In this document: in pieces, positions 7,498 through 16,870 of the stretch | Position numbering within the stretch: position 1 is the stretch's first letter | Layout: each line of letters opens with the position of its first letter | Source of the DNA: Staphylococcus felis | GTDB lineage: Bacteria; Bacillota; Bacilli; Staphylococcales; Staphylococcaceae | NCBI RefSeq assembly: GCF_003012915.1 | Contig: NZ_CP027770.1 | Location: 1,240,001 to 1,304,000, forward strand | Direction of reading: 5' to 3' | DNA: 64,000 bases | Position numbers and translations under genes: made by a program | The notes under the pieces: generated by a model | What the model was told of the DNA's origin: nothing | What the model saw: only the letters and a program-made list of their open reading frames with translations | The model's database searches: none

Positions 7498-8505
7498 ATG
7501 GCGAGTATTCGCGAAATAGCTAAGTATGCCAATGTAAGCCCAGGAACAGTGTCTAGGGTTCTCAATGAAGATCCATCATTATCTGTCAATCCTAAAACGA
7601 GAGAACGTGTACGTCGTGTTGCACAAGAATTGAATTACAATAAACAGTCGCGAGTATCTCGTCAGATACAAATCGTAACGCATGCTTCTAAAGAGAAGGA
7701 AATGGTTGATCCCTATTATAGAGAACTTCGATTGGCAATTGAAAAAGAAATCACACAATTAAATTTAACACTAAAAAAAACAATACGCACAGATGAATTA
7801 AAGCGATTAACTGAACTGAGTCAAGTTGAAAAAGCAGGAGGTGTGATTGTCATTGGACCATTCCAAGATGAAGTGATACAAAAATTGCAACAATATAATA
7901 CAAATATTGTCTTGATCAATCAAATGAAACAACCTGCCTATATTGATGCGATTTCTTCTGATTTATATCAAGCAATGACTCACTTGTTAACGAATTTATG
8001 CCAACATGGCCTGTCTGATGTTTGTTATGTTGGAGGACAAACGAAAGTGAGAAACATTGGTAAACATCATCACCAAATGATAGATGATGACAGACAAAAT
8101 GCTTATGTTGATTGGTGTGACAAGCAACACATACCCCCCCATTACTATAAAACAGAGTGGCGACGTGAAAGTGCGCAAGATGTTGTGAAAAAGATGATGA
8201 AACGAGCTGATATGCCGGATGTAATTATTGCAGGCAATGACATGTTAGCAGTAGGAATTGTCCAAGAACTTCAAAAAAATCAATATCATGTTCCTGGCGA
8301 TGTTAAAGTAATAAGCTTTAATGATTCAGAAGTCGCACAATACGCTGTCCCAATGTTAACAAGCGTTCATATACCTATTGAAGAGTTTGGAAGACAGGCG
8401 GTACGTTTAATTCAAGATCGATTGAAAGGTCAACGTCAGGTTGCGATTCATATGACATTAGAAACAACGATTCAATATCGTGACAGCTTTCCAAACTTTG
8501 AGTAA
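7498..8505 (+). CDS. galR: LacI-family galactose operon repressor GalR
   Basis: A 335-residue transcription regulator with an N-terminal LacI helix-turn-helix (SIREIAKYANVSPGTVSRVL, residues 3-22) and a C-terminal periplasmic-binding-like effector domain (PDVIIAGNDMLAVGI, VKVISFNDSEVAQY). It is the first gene before galK-galE-galT, and AGTAAAC half-sites lie before both galR and galK, so it most likely represses the operon and itself in the absence of galactose. The start is ATG 7498 with AAGGAG upstream. The 68-bp gap to galK carries its own operator, so galK has a separate promoter. Confidence 0.88.
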   Translation: MASIREIAKYANVSPGTVSRVLNEDPSLSVNPKTRERVRRVAQELNYNKQSRVSRQIQIVTHASKEKEMVDPYYRELRLAIEKEITQLNLTLKKTIRTDELKRLTELSQVEKAGGVIVIGPFQDEVIQKLQQYNTNIVLINQMKQPAYIDAISSDLYQAMTHLLTNLCQHGLSDVCYVGGQTKVRNIGKHHHQMIDDDRQNAYVDWCDKQHIPPHYYKTEWRRESAQDVVKKMMKRADMPDVIIAGNDMLAVGIVQELQKNQYHVPGDVKVISFNDSEVAQYAVPMLTSVHIPIEEFGRQAVRLIQDRLKGQRQVAIHMTLETTIQYRDSFPNFE

Positions 8506-8533
8506 GGAGCATTGACAAATACGTTTGATAAAC

Positions 8534-8557
8534 AGTAAACTATTTATGATGTTTACT
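8534..8557. promoter_or_regulatory. Operator upstream of galK
   Basis: AGTAAAC (8534-8540) and GTTTACT (8551-8557) form a perfect inverted repeat with a 10-base spacer, immediately upstream of the galK ribosome binding site. It shares its half-site with the galR promoter. Confidence 0.6.
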
Positions 8558-8582
8558 ATAAATCACAATTGGGGTGGAAACG

Positions 8583-9758
8583 ATGTCTAAGTTAAAACAA
8601 GTATTTCAATCACAGTTTCATAAAGAACCGACTTTATCCGCATTTGCACCTGGACGCATTAATTTAATCGGAGAACATACGGACTACAACGGTGGGTACG
8701 TCTTTCCGGCAGCTATTGAATTGGGAACATATGGCGTAGCGCGATTGCGTGAGGATCGTCAAATAAACTTATACTCATTGAACTTCGAAAAGACAGGGGT
8801 TATTTCATTTAGTTTAGATAATCTTGACTATAATGCTGATCATCAATGGGCAAACTATCCAAAAGGTATGATTCGTTACTTAGTTGAACAATATCCGGAA
8901 ATTAACAAAGGTTTTGATATTGCTATTGAAGGAAATATTCCGAATGGTGCGAGCCTATCTTCATCTGCATCGATTGAATTGTTAACAGGTCATATTGTCA
9001 CTGAACTGTTTCATATTGATATTGATCGATTAGATCTTGTGAAATTAGGACAACGTGTCGAAAATCAATTTATAGGTGTCAATTCAGGCATTATGGATCA
9101 ATTTATTGTGGGGTTTGGCAAAAAAGACCATGCAATTTTGCTTGATACAAATACACTTGACTACCATTATGTGCCAACAGAGTTTGGTGAATACAAAATT
9201 TCAATTATGAATACGAACAAAAGACGTGAGTTAGCAGAATCTAAATATAATGAACGCCGTAGTGAATGTGAAGCAGCATTAGCGTTGTTGCAAAAGCGTT
9301 TGAATGTGCAGACATTAGGTGAAATTTCAGTAGAAGCGTTTGAAGCCAATCAAGATATTATTGAAGATGATGTGTTACTTCGTCGTGCTAAACATGCGAT
9401 TACGGAAAATGCTCGTACGAAAGAAGCTTATGATGCACTTCAAAAACATGACTTTGAAACATTTGGTCAATTGCTAAATGCATCACATCAGTCTTTAAAA
9501 GAAGATTATGAAGTGACTGGTATTGAATTAGATACGTTAGCAGAATCTGCACAAGCAGTTGAGGGTGTACTAGGAGCGCGTATGACAGGCGCAGGGTTTG
9601 CAGGGTGTGCGATTGCACTTGTGCATCAAGATAAAATCAAAGATCTAGAGAAACAAGTCACTGAAAAGTATGTTGATACAGTTGGTTATGCACCGTCTTT
9701 CTATCATGTTGATATTGCAGATGGTGTGAGAACAATAACAGAACTAAAAGGAGTGTAA
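8583..9758 (+). CDS. galK: Galactokinase GalK
   Basis: A 391-residue GHMP-family kinase making galactose 1-phosphate from galactose and ATP, the entry step of the Leloir pathway. The galactokinase signature GRINLIGEHTDYNGG is near residue 25, the phosphate loop GNIPNGASLSSSASIE near residue 122, and the C-terminal GHMP motif GARMTGAGFAGCAIAL near residue 340. ATG 8583 is preferred (GGGGTGG five bases upstream) over GTG 8574, which has no ribosome binding site. galE follows after five bases. Confidence 0.95.
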   Translation: MSKLKQVFQSQFHKEPTLSAFAPGRINLIGEHTDYNGGYVFPAAIELGTYGVARLREDRQINLYSLNFEKTGVISFSLDNLDYNADHQWANYPKGMIRYLVEQYPEINKGFDIAIEGNIPNGASLSSSASIELLTGHIVTELFHIDIDRLDLVKLGQRVENQFIGVNSGIMDQFIVGFGKKDHAILLDTNTLDYHYVPTEFGEYKISIMNTNKRRELAESKYNERRSECEAALALLQKRLNVQTLGEISVEAFEANQDIIEDDVLLRRAKHAITENARTKEAYDALQKHDFETFGQLLNASHQSLKEDYEVTGIELDTLAESAQAVEGVLGARMTGAGFAGCAIALVHQDKIKDLEKQVTEKYVDTVGYAPSFYHVDIADGVRTITELKGV

Positions 9759-9763
9759 GGGCT

Positions 9764-10759
9764 ATGACAATGTTAGTACTTGGCGGTGCTGGATATATCG
9801 GGAGTCACTGTGTTGATCAATTAGTGGATAAAGGACATGACGTGATTGTTATCGATAACCTCGTTAAAGGTCACAAAGAAGCAATACATCCTAAAGCAAA
9901 ATTTTATCAAGGAGACGTTCGTGATCAAGCGTTTTTAACAGATGTCTTCAAAAAAGAAGATATCGATGGTGTCTTTCACTTCTGTGCCTACTCACTTGTT
10001 GGGGAGTCAGTCAATGTACCATTAGATTACTTTAATAACAATGTATATGGCTTACAAGTTTTGCTCGAAGTGATGTTAAAGTTCGATGTTAAAAATATAG
10101 TATTTAGTTCAACAGCAGCTGTATATGGTGAACCTAAAAGAGTGCCAATAACAGAAGACGATGACAAAGAGCCAACAAGCCCATATGGCGAAAGTAAATT
10201 AATGATGGAAAAAATGATGCATTGGTGTCATGAGGCCTATGGTATGAATTATGCAGCATTACGTTATTTCAATGTTGCAGGCGCTAAAGAAAATGGGGGC
10301 ATTGGGGAGGATCACTATCCTGAAACACATTTAATTCCAGTTGTCTTACAAGTAGCGCTCGGTCAACGCGATGAATTAAAAATGTTCGGCGATGATTACG
10401 ATACGCCAGATGGAACGCCTATTCGAGATTACCTACATGTGACAGACTTAATAGAAGCGCACATTTTAGCACTTAACTATCTTAAGGAAGGTGGGGAAAG
10501 CGGTGCGTTTAATCTAGGGACTAATCATGGGTATTCTGTTAAAGAAATCTTAGATGCGGCACGTAAAGTGACAGGTGAAGACATCAAAGCAACAGTAGCC
10601 CCAAGACGAGCTGGAGATCCTAGTAAATTGGTTGCATCTAGTGAAAAGGCGCAAACCGTATTAGGATGGAAACCTAAACATGATGATATTCATGAAATAA
10701 TCCGTACAGCATGGGAGTGGCACAAGACGCATCCAAACGGATATGAGGATCAAGCGTAA
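9764..10759 (+). CDS. galE: UDP-glucose 4-epimerase GalE
   Basis: A 331-residue short-chain dehydrogenase/reductase that interconverts UDP-galactose and UDP-glucose using tightly bound NAD. The NAD-binding GGAGYIGSH is at residues 6-14 and the catalytic Tyr-Lys pair is in SPYGESK. The second gene of galKET; it ends 12 bases before galT. Confidence 0.95.
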   Translation: MTMLVLGGAGYIGSHCVDQLVDKGHDVIVIDNLVKGHKEAIHPKAKFYQGDVRDQAFLTDVFKKEDIDGVFHFCAYSLVGESVNVPLDYFNNNVYGLQVLLEVMLKFDVKNIVFSSTAAVYGEPKRVPITEDDDKEPTSPYGESKLMMEKMMHWCHEAYGMNYAALRYFNVAGAKENGGIGEDHYPETHLIPVVLQVALGQRDELKMFGDDYDTPDGTPIRDYLHVTDLIEAHILALNYLKEGGESGAFNLGTNHGYSVKEILDAARKVTGEDIKATVAPRRAGDPSKLVASSEKAQTVLGWKPKHDDIHEIIRTAWEWHKTHPNGYEDQA

Positions 10760-10771
10760 GGAGGATATGGT

Positions 10772-12268
10772 ATGGCGAATCAAAAGCATGTGAATCAATT
10801 TGCAGATTATGTGATTGCGTATGGAGATTACGAAATATTGGATCGTCAATATGTAGTGAACCGTATTTTACATTTAGTCAATGCGTCCGATATCACCTTA
10901 TCCAATCAAGAGCCCGAAGAACAACCACGTACACCAATCGAAACGGCATGGATTTTAATTGAAGATGCAATTGCGCGTGGTGTTATAGAAGATGTACTTT
11001 ATGAACGTGACCAACTTGAAGCAGCATTGATGGACTTATTAACACCTAAGCCATCTACTGTGAATCGTGAATTTTATAAGCGTTATCAACTATCACCTAT
11101 AGAAGCTACGAAATACTTCTATGAATTGAGTCATCATAATCATTACATTAAAAGTGAAGCAATAGCTAAAAATATCGAATATAAAGTGCCGACTGAATAC
11201 GGTGACTTTGAAATTACGATTAATTTGTCGAAGCCAGAAAAAGATGCAAAACAAATTGAAAGGGAGAAAAATGCACCTGCTTCTCATTATCCTAAATGTG
11301 CATTGTGCATGGAAAATGAAGGATATTTTGGAACGGCGACAAAAGCAGCAAGATCGAATCACCGTATTATTCAAATGAATATTAACAATCAAAATTGGGG
11401 ATTTCAGTATTCGCCATATCTTTATTTTGATGAGCATAGTATATTATTATCTGAAGTACATGAACCGATGTATATTCATAAAGAAACATTTGAAAACTTA
11501 ATTGATTTTGTGAAGCAGTTTCCACATTATACGATAGGGTCTAATGCGGACATACCTGTTGTAGGTGGATCTATATTATCGCATAATCACTATCAAGCAG
11601 GACGTCATGACTTTCCAATGGCTCTTGCACCAGTGGAGACGAGTTTTGTACTTGAGCAGTATCCTGAGGTTGAAGCGGGGATTGTGAATTGGCCAATGAG
11701 CGTAATTCGCCTCCGCTCAAGTAATGCGTCGCAGTTAATAGAAGCAAGTGAGCATATTCGTTTAACTTGGCATGAATATAGTGATGACTCGGTTGGGATT
11801 AAAGCGCATAGTGAAAATGGAGAACGTCATCATACAGTGACACCTATTGCTAGATTTAGAGATGATGCATATGAAATGGATATCGTATTAAGGGATAATC
11901 AAAGAACTGAAGCATTTCCAGATGGTGTGTTTCATCCACACCCTGATGTACAGCATATCAAAAAAGAAAATATTGGATTAATCGAAGTAATGGGAACGGC
12001 CATTTTGCCAGGTCGATTAAAACAAGAATTAAAAGCTGTGGAACAATATGTTCTAGGAGATGCATCTATAGATCTTGGTGTTCATGCGGACTGGGCCGAA
12101 GATATGAAATCGCGATATACGTTTAACTCAGAGAACGCAGAAACAATTATTCGAAAAGAAGTTGGATACAAATTTGAACGTGTTCTCCAAGATGCGGGTG
12201 TATTTAAACGTAATACAGAAGGACAGAAAGCATTTAAATTGTTCATTCAAGAATGTCAAACGACTTAA
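10772..12268 (+). CDS. galT: UDP-glucose--hexose-1-phosphate uridylyltransferase GalT (Firmicutes type)
   Basis: A 498-residue enzyme that swaps UMP between UDP-glucose and galactose 1-phosphate. It belongs to the long Gram-positive GalT class; the nucleophile region is GGSILSHNHYQAGRH, with the HxH-type histidines. AAGGAGG lies nine bases before ATG 10772. It closes the gal operon and is followed by a strong terminator. Together with GalK and GalE it completes the Leloir pathway, which S. aureus lacks in favour of the tagatose 6-phosphate route. Confidence 0.94.
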   Translation: MANQKHVNQFADYVIAYGDYEILDRQYVVNRILHLVNASDITLSNQEPEEQPRTPIETAWILIEDAIARGVIEDVLYERDQLEAALMDLLTPKPSTVNREFYKRYQLSPIEATKYFYELSHHNHYIKSEAIAKNIEYKVPTEYGDFEITINLSKPEKDAKQIEREKNAPASHYPKCALCMENEGYFGTATKAARSNHRIIQMNINNQNWGFQYSPYLYFDEHSILLSEVHEPMYIHKETFENLIDFVKQFPHYTIGSNADIPVVGGSILSHNHYQAGRHDFPMALAPVETSFVLEQYPEVEAGIVNWPMSVIRLRSSNASQLIEASEHIRLTWHEYSDDSVGIKAHSENGERHHTVTPIARFRDDAYEMDIVLRDNQRTEAFPDGVFHPHPDVQHIKKENIGLIEVMGTAILPGRLKQELKAVEQYVLGDASIDLGVHADWAEDMKSRYTFNSENAETIIRKEVGYKFERVLQDAGVFKRNTEGQKAFKLFIQECQTT

Positions 12269-12290
12269 ATATGTTAAATGGACTATTATC

Positions 12291-12335
12291 ACTACCTCTA
12301 AGTTTGGTAAAATAACTTAGAGGTAGTTTATTTTT
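12291..12335 (+). terminator. Intrinsic terminator after galT
   Basis: ACTACCTCTAAGTT (12291-12304) pairs perfectly with AACTTAGAGGTAGT (12314-12327) and a T-rich run follows. Confidence 0.92.
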
Positions 12336-12354
12336 GTTGAAAGAAGGGTTTATA

Positions 12355-13113
12355 ATGAATCGAAAGTTTTGGATTGTAATAGCTACACTTATGCTATTAC
12401 TCACAGCATGTAGTCAAAATAATTCATCATCGGAACAAAGTGAAGTGAATACGATTACGGTTTCAGCAGCAGCAAGCTTAACTGATGTGACAAAAGCACT
12501 TGAGAAAGCATTTAAAAAAGATAACCCAAATACAAAGATAGAATTTAATTACGGTGGATCAGGCGCATTAAGGGAGCAAATTGAAAAAGGGGCACCAGTA
12601 GATGTGTTTATGTCAGCAAACACAAAAGATGTTGATGCCTTAAAAGACGATGGAAAAATTGAAAAAACATATGATTATGCACGAAACAAACTTGTATTAA
12701 TTCAAAAAGAAGGGCAAAATATTACAAATGTGAATGACTTGTCACCTAACGATAAACTAGCAATCGGTGAAGTTGAATCAGTGCCTGCCGGTCGATATGC
12801 CAAAACGTATTTAGAAAGTCAGAATCAATGGCAAAATGTTCAGTCTCATATTGTTTATGCCAAAGATGTTCGTGAGGTACTTAACTATGTCAATAAAGGA
12901 AATGCTAAGCTCGGTTTTGTCTATAATACGGATTTATATGTAGGTCACAAAAAACATCAAGGGGTCGAAAAAGTAGCAGATGCGAAACTTGAATCACCGA
13001 TTATTTACCGTATGGGAGTCATATCTGAACAAAAAGAAGCTCAAAAATGGCAAGACTTTATGAAGAGTAATCGTGCAAAAGAGATTTTAAAACAATATCA
13101 TTTTGAAGTATAG
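12355..13113 (+). CDS. modA: Molybdate-binding lipoprotein ModA
   Basis: A 252-residue extracellular substrate-binding lipoprotein of the molybdate ABC transporter. The N-terminus is a signal peptide ending in the lipobox LLTAC (cysteine near residue 19), and the binding-domain block VSAAASLTDVTKALEKAF follows, with the oxyanion-contacting NYGGSGALREQIEKGAPVDV. ATG 12355 is preferred because AGAAGGG precedes it; the longer frame to 12334 overlaps the galT terminator. First gene of modABC. Confidence 0.93.
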   Translation: MNRKFWIVIATLMLLLTACSQNNSSSEQSEVNTITVSAAASLTDVTKALEKAFKKDNPNTKIEFNYGGSGALREQIEKGAPVDVFMSANTKDVDALKDDGKIEKTYDYARNKLVLIQKEGQNITNVNDLSPNDKLAIGEVESVPAGRYAKTYLESQNQWQNVQSHIVYAKDVREVLNYVNKGNAKLGFVYNTDLYVGHKKHQGVEKVADAKLESPIIYRMGVISEQKEAQKWQDFMKSNRAKEILKQYHFEV

Positions 13114-13123
13114 GTGAAGAGAA

Positions 13124-13795
13124 ATGCCGGATTTCACACCATTTTGGATATCGTTACGCGTAGCATTAATTAGTACGGTTATCGTTGTGATAGTGAGTAT
13201 TATATGTGCTAAGCTGATGTATCGTCGCCATAGTAAATTGGCAAGGTTACTTGAAAGTATCGTCGTATTGCCTATCGTCTTACCGCCTACTGTAATGGGG
13301 TTTTTATTATTAATATTGTTTTCAGTCGATGGTTTAGTTGGGAGGTTTTTGACAAATACGTTAGGCATTCACATCGTATTTACATTAACAGGAGCTGTCC
13401 TTGCTTCTGTCATTGTCAGCTTTCCTTTAATGTATCAACATACTGTTCAAGGATTTCGCAACATTGATGAAAAAATGCTGAATACAGCGCGTACGATGGG
13501 GGCAAGTGAAAATAAAATATTTTTTAAAATCATGATACCCTTATCTAAACGTGCGATGATATCAGGGATGATGTTAGCTTTTGCTAGAGCTATCGGGGAG
13601 TTTGGTGCGACATTAATGGTAGCGGGATATATTCCTGGGAAGACAAATACATTACCGCTTGAGATTTATTTTTTAGTTCAACAAGGACGTGAAAGTCAAG
13701 CGTGGTTATGGGTCGTTGTGTTAGTTGCATTTTCCATTTCAATTATCGGTACAATGAATATGCTCAATAGTGATCGCTTTCGAGAGGTGAAATAA
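13124..13795 (+). CDS. modB: Molybdate ABC transporter permease ModB
   Basis: A 223-residue inner-membrane permease with about five membrane segments. The cytoplasmic coupling loop of the binding-protein-dependent family is seen as NTARTMGASENKIFFKIMIP, followed by AIGEFGATLMVAGYIPG. It ends at TAA 13793-13795, immediately touching the modC start. Confidence 0.92.
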   Translation: MPDFTPFWISLRVALISTVIVVIVSIICAKLMYRRHSKLARLLESIVVLPIVLPPTVMGFLLLILFSVDGLVGRFLTNTLGIHIVFTLTGAVLASVIVSFPLMYQHTVQGFRNIDEKMLNTARTMGASENKIFFKIMIPLSKRAMISGMMLAFARAIGEFGATLMVAGYIPGKTNTLPLEIYFLVQQGRESQAWLWVVVLVAFSISIIGTMNMLNSDRFREVK

Positions 13796-14401
13796 ATGTT
13801 GCAAATCCAACTTAAGCACACAATAAATCATAAACATATCGCGATTGATATTCAATCACACACACCGCAAATCTATGCATTACAAGGGGCTTCAGGTATA
13901 GGTAAAACAACGTGTTTAAATATGATAGCGGGTATTAGACACCCTCAATCAGGGTATATCAAAATTAATGAACACGTGTTAACAGATACGAAAGAAAAAG
14001 TGCACGTTCCTATCCGTAAACGTCAAGTCGGATATCTGTTTCAAGATTATCAATTATTTCCGCATATGACTGTGAAGAACAATATCACATTCATGACCAA
14101 AGACAATACACATATTCAAACATTAATGAAAAAGTTAAAGATTGACCATTTAAAAGATATGTATCCGAACCGATGTTCAGGTGGTGAAAAGCAACGTATT
14201 GCACTTGCACGCGCACTTAGTACAAAACCTAAGATATTGTTGCTTGATGAACCTTTCTCTAGTTTAGATGATCAGTCTAAACAAGAAGGCATTGCATTAG
14301 TACAATCGATATTCAGCCAGTGGGAAATTCCGATTATTTTTGTAACACATTCACATAATGAAGCTCTACAACTCGCACATGAAATCATCACATTACAGTA
14401 G
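13796..14401 (+). CDS. modC: Molybdate ABC transporter ATPase ModC (short form)
   Basis: A 201-residue ABC ATPase with Walker A GASGIGKTT, Q-loop YLFQDYQLFPH, signature CSGGEKQRIALARAL, Walker B ILLLDEPFSSLD and the switch histidine in IIFVTHSHNEA. It ends right after the core domain and lacks the C-terminal MOP molybdate-sensing domain found in enterobacterial ModC, so feedback by bound molybdate in that domain is not expected. Its start codon directly follows the modB stop. Confidence 0.92.
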   Translation: MLQIQLKHTINHKHIAIDIQSHTPQIYALQGASGIGKTTCLNMIAGIRHPQSGYIKINEHVLTDTKEKVHVPIRKRQVGYLFQDYQLFPHMTVKNNITFMTKDNTHIQTLMKKLKIDHLKDMYPNRCSGGEKQRIALARALSTKPKILLLDEPFSSLDDQSKQEGIALVQSIFSQWEIPIIFVTHSHNEALQLAHEIITLQ

Positions 14402-14426
14402 GATTTAAAACAGCATAGTCGCATTT

Positions 14427-14543
14427 AAAAAGATTGGAAAAGCGTTTAAACGGGCTATCATATTTAATCGTATGATGCACCAAGGACGACCTTAAAACAC
14501 GAGTGTTACTTTAAGGCGATACGCTTATAGTCCAATCTTTTTT
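14427..14543 (+). ncRNA. Three-way-junction RNA element with terminator end, between modC and moeB
   Basis: A closing stem of 12 bp pairs 14427-14438 with 14531-14542, and a second 6-bp segment (AAGCGT 14440-14445 with ACGCTT 14521-14526) continues it. Inside are two hairpins: GC-T-ATCATA/TATGAT-GC (14454-14462 with 14471-14478) and CCTTAAA/TTTAAGG (14490-14496 with 14510-14516) extended by AACA/TGTT. The right strand of the closing stem ends in a T-run, so it also works as an intrinsic terminator for modABC. Whether it senses anything or is made as an independent RNA is unknown; I do not recognise it as a named family. Confidence 0.5.
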
Positions 14544-14692
14544 GATTTAAGCATAAAAGTAGGGAATTTCCATGACTCAATTAATGAAAAGACGGATTGT
14601 TTTTCAAATGGAAATGCGTTTCAATTAATTGAGTAGGTAACAACAAGTTTCGTATAATATATGGGAAGATTAAGTTAGAAAGGCGTATCATT

Positions 14693-15697
14693 ATGACATA
14701 TAATCGCTACTCTAGACAGACGTTATATCAAAATATTGGGGAAATAGGCCAAAGAAAGATCAACCAAAAATCTGCACTTATTATCGGAATGGGCGCATTA
14801 GGCACACACGTTTCAGAAGGGCTTGTGCGTGCGGGCATCCGCAAATTAGTCATCATCGATCGAGATTATATCGAACATTCTAATCTCCAAAGGCAAACAT
14901 TGTTTACTGAACAGCAAGCGGATGAGAGTATACCCAAAGTGATAGCAGCAAAAGAAGCGCTAAAGGCTATACGAAGTGATGTTGACATTGAAGCCTATAT
15001 CGATCACGTAGATGCTACATTTTTATCGGAACATATACCGAAAGTGGATGTCATCATTGATGCAACAGATAATTTTGAAACGCGCATGATGATTAACGAT
15101 GCTGCATACTATTATAAAAAGCCTTGGATATACGGTGGTGTAGTCCAAAGTACATATGTTGAAGCGGCATTTATTCCAGGAGTGACACCTTGTTTTCAAT
15201 GTTTAATTCCGCAGATTCCATCTATGAATTTAACATGTGATACGGCAGGTGTGATTCAACCTGCTGTCACTATGACAACGAGTTTGCAAATTAAAGACGC
15301 ATTGAAAATTTTAACCGAGACAACCTTTGTGCCTAAATTGACATACGGCGATATATGGGAAGGGTCGCATTATAACTTTGGATTTAGCAAGCTCAAAAAT
15401 AATCAATGTACAACTTGTGGTGAGATGCCTACTTTTTCGCACTTAACTGAAGATGCGCCACGATTTGCATCAATGTGTGGACGAGATAGTGTACAGTACC
15501 AGCATCCAGCACTCAGTCACGATCAGTTATTGAATTATTTAAAATCACGCCATATCCGATACCAATCGAACGGATACTTAATTCAATTTAATTTTGAAGG
15601 TTATCGCATCGTCGGATTTCAAAATGGACGCATTTTAATACATGGTCTTTCAGAGGTTTCAAAAGCGCAAACAATTATGCATAAGTTATTTGGTTAA
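14693..15697 (+). CDS. moeB: ThiF/MoeB-family adenylyltransferase
   Basis: A 334-residue E1-like enzyme that adenylates the C-terminal Gly-Gly of MoaD so it can be thiocarboxylated for molybdopterin synthesis. The nucleotide-binding IIGMGALGTHVSEGLVRAGI is at residues 31-50, arginine-bearing NLQRQTLF follows, and two zinc CxxC pairs are visible (CFQC and CTTC). The conserved cysteine in NLTCDTAGV is present. The C-terminal ~80 residues are shorter than a rhodanese domain. ThiF (thiamine) is the alternative, but the molybdenum neighbours favour MoeB. moaB follows after 20 bp. Confidence 0.85.
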   Translation: MTYNRYSRQTLYQNIGEIGQRKINQKSALIIGMGALGTHVSEGLVRAGIRKLVIIDRDYIEHSNLQRQTLFTEQQADESIPKVIAAKEALKAIRSDVDIEAYIDHVDATFLSEHIPKVDVIIDATDNFETRMMINDAAYYYKKPWIYGGVVQSTYVEAAFIPGVTPCFQCLIPQIPSMNLTCDTAGVIQPAVTMTTSLQIKDALKILTETTFVPKLTYGDIWEGSHYNFGFSKLKNNQCTTCGEMPTFSHLTEDAPRFASMCGRDSVQYQHPALSHDQLLNYLKSRHIRYQSNGYLIQFNFEGYRIVGFQNGRILIHGLSEVSKAQTIMHKLFG

Positions 15698-15717
15698 ATA
15701 TTTGAGGAGGGTGCGAT

Positions 15718-16218
15718 ATGCATACGAATGTCAAATTAAATCGAGCAATTCGATGTGCAGTGCTAACAGTTTCAGACACGCGTACAAAAGAAACAGATAA
15801 AGGTGGACAATTAGTTCAACAGTTATTAGGGACAATCAATACGACGATTGAGCCATCGCATTATCGTATTGTGAAAGATGATCAAGTAGAGATTCAAACT
15901 GTATTAGAAGAGTGGCTTGCAGAAAATATTGATGTAGTGATTACAACAGGTGGAACAGGTATAGCGCCGAGAGATGTAACGATTGAAGTAGTAAAACCGC
16001 TATTAACAAAAGAAATAGAAGGATTCGGCGAGCTGTTCCGTTACTTAAGTTACGTTGAAGATGTCGGTACACGTGCGTTATTATCACGTGCTGTTGGAGG
16101 GACTATTGATAGAAAGTTGATTTTTTGTCTACCTGGATCAACAGGCGCTGTTAAGCTTGGACTCAATAAATTGATATTACCAGAACTCAATCACCTTGTT
16201 TATGAAATGAATAAATAA
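15718..16218 (+). CDS. moaB: Molybdenum cofactor biosynthesis protein MoaB/MogA
   Basis: A 166-residue protein of the MogA/MoaB fold that binds and adenylates molybdopterin. The family motif [16 protein letters not shown] and [16 protein letters not shown] are present. It is co-oriented with moeB and separated by 20 bp with GAGGAGGG as ribosome binding site. Confidence 0.92.
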   Translation: MHTNVKLNRAIRCAVLTVSDTRTKETDKGGQLVQQLLGTINTTIEPSHYRIVKDDQVEIQTVLEEWLAENIDVVITTGGTGIAPRDVTIEVVKPLLTKEIEGFGELFRYLSYVEDVGTRALLSRAVGGTIDRKLIFCLPGSTGAVKLGLNKLILPELNHLVYEMNK

Positions 16219-16240
16219 CAATGATTTAACTTTGTGTTGT

Positions 16241-16299
16241 TTGAGGTTGGGACACCGTTTGTCATATTATCAAATGAAAATGCAATGTCCCAGTCTCAA
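16241..16299. terminator. Bidirectional terminator between moaB and moaC
   Basis: TTGAGGTTGGGACA (16241-16254) pairs with TGTCCCAGTCTCAA (16286-16299) using two G-U pairs. It lies between two converging genes. The TTGGGACA...TGTCCCA arms resemble other hairpins in this window (26507-26547, 37007-37291). Confidence 0.7.
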
Positions 16300-16325
16300 A
16301 ACACCATATCGAAGAAAAACAACGA

Positions 16326-16802
16326 TTAACGCGTAAAATCAGACTTTCCACCTGTTTTTTGTACTAAATAGGTTTCGCCAATAACCATACTTTTATCAAC
16401 TGCTTTACACATATCGTATACAGTGAGTGCTGTAGCAGAAGCAGCCGTGAGCGCTTCCATTTCAACACCTGTACGACCTGTTGTTGAAACAGTTGTTTGG
16501 ATATTTAGCGTATAATCGGATTCGTGCTTGTGCCATTCGAATTGAACATCTACACCTGAAATGGGTAGGGGGTGACACATAGGTATGATTTGAGAGGTTT
16601 GCTTTGCAGCCATGATACCCGCAATTTGTGCGGTATTAAGTACATTGCCTTTTTGATTAGTATTGTTAGTAATTTGTTCATAAATAGTCACATTGACGGT
16701 AATACTTGAATGTGCGATAGCTGTTCGTTTCGTTATATCTTTATTTGAGACATCCACCATTTTGGCATGGCCTTGTCTATTAATATGTGTGAAATCTGAC
16801 AT
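16326..16802 (-). CDS. moaC: Cyclic pyranopterin monophosphate synthase MoaC
   Basis: A 158-residue hexameric enzyme that acts after MoaA to form cyclic pyranopterin monophosphate. The active-site strings [12 protein letters not shown] and [12 protein letters not shown] are present, and the C-terminus carries the conserved KTGGKSD. The start ATG 16802 has AAGGAGGAA just upstream; the open frame continuing to 16895 is leader. It is divergent from moeA, so the two share a 68-bp promoter region. Confidence 0.95.
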   Translation of the reverse strand: MSDFTHINRQGHAKMVDVSNKDITKRTAIAHSSITVNVTIYEQITNNTNQKGNVLNTAQIAGIMAAKQTSQIIPMCHPLPISGVDVQFEWHKHESDYTLNIQTTVSTTGRTGVEMEALTAASATALTVYDMCKAVDKSMVIGETYLVQKTGGKSDFTR

Positions 16803-16870
16803 ACTATTCCTCCTTAAAACATTGCAAGGATAGTATAGCATGATTCTAAAAAATTGTGAGGAGTGAAACA

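Noticed and set aside
13087..13368. Minus-strand reading frame opposite modA/modB
   Set aside because: Shadow of modB: no ribosome binding site, and the opposite strand has a clear membrane permease.
14427..14543. Known molybdenum cofactor riboswitch
   Set aside because: The element lies downstream of modC, ends as a terminator far from the next start codon, and does not show the conserved parts of the Moco motif that I know.
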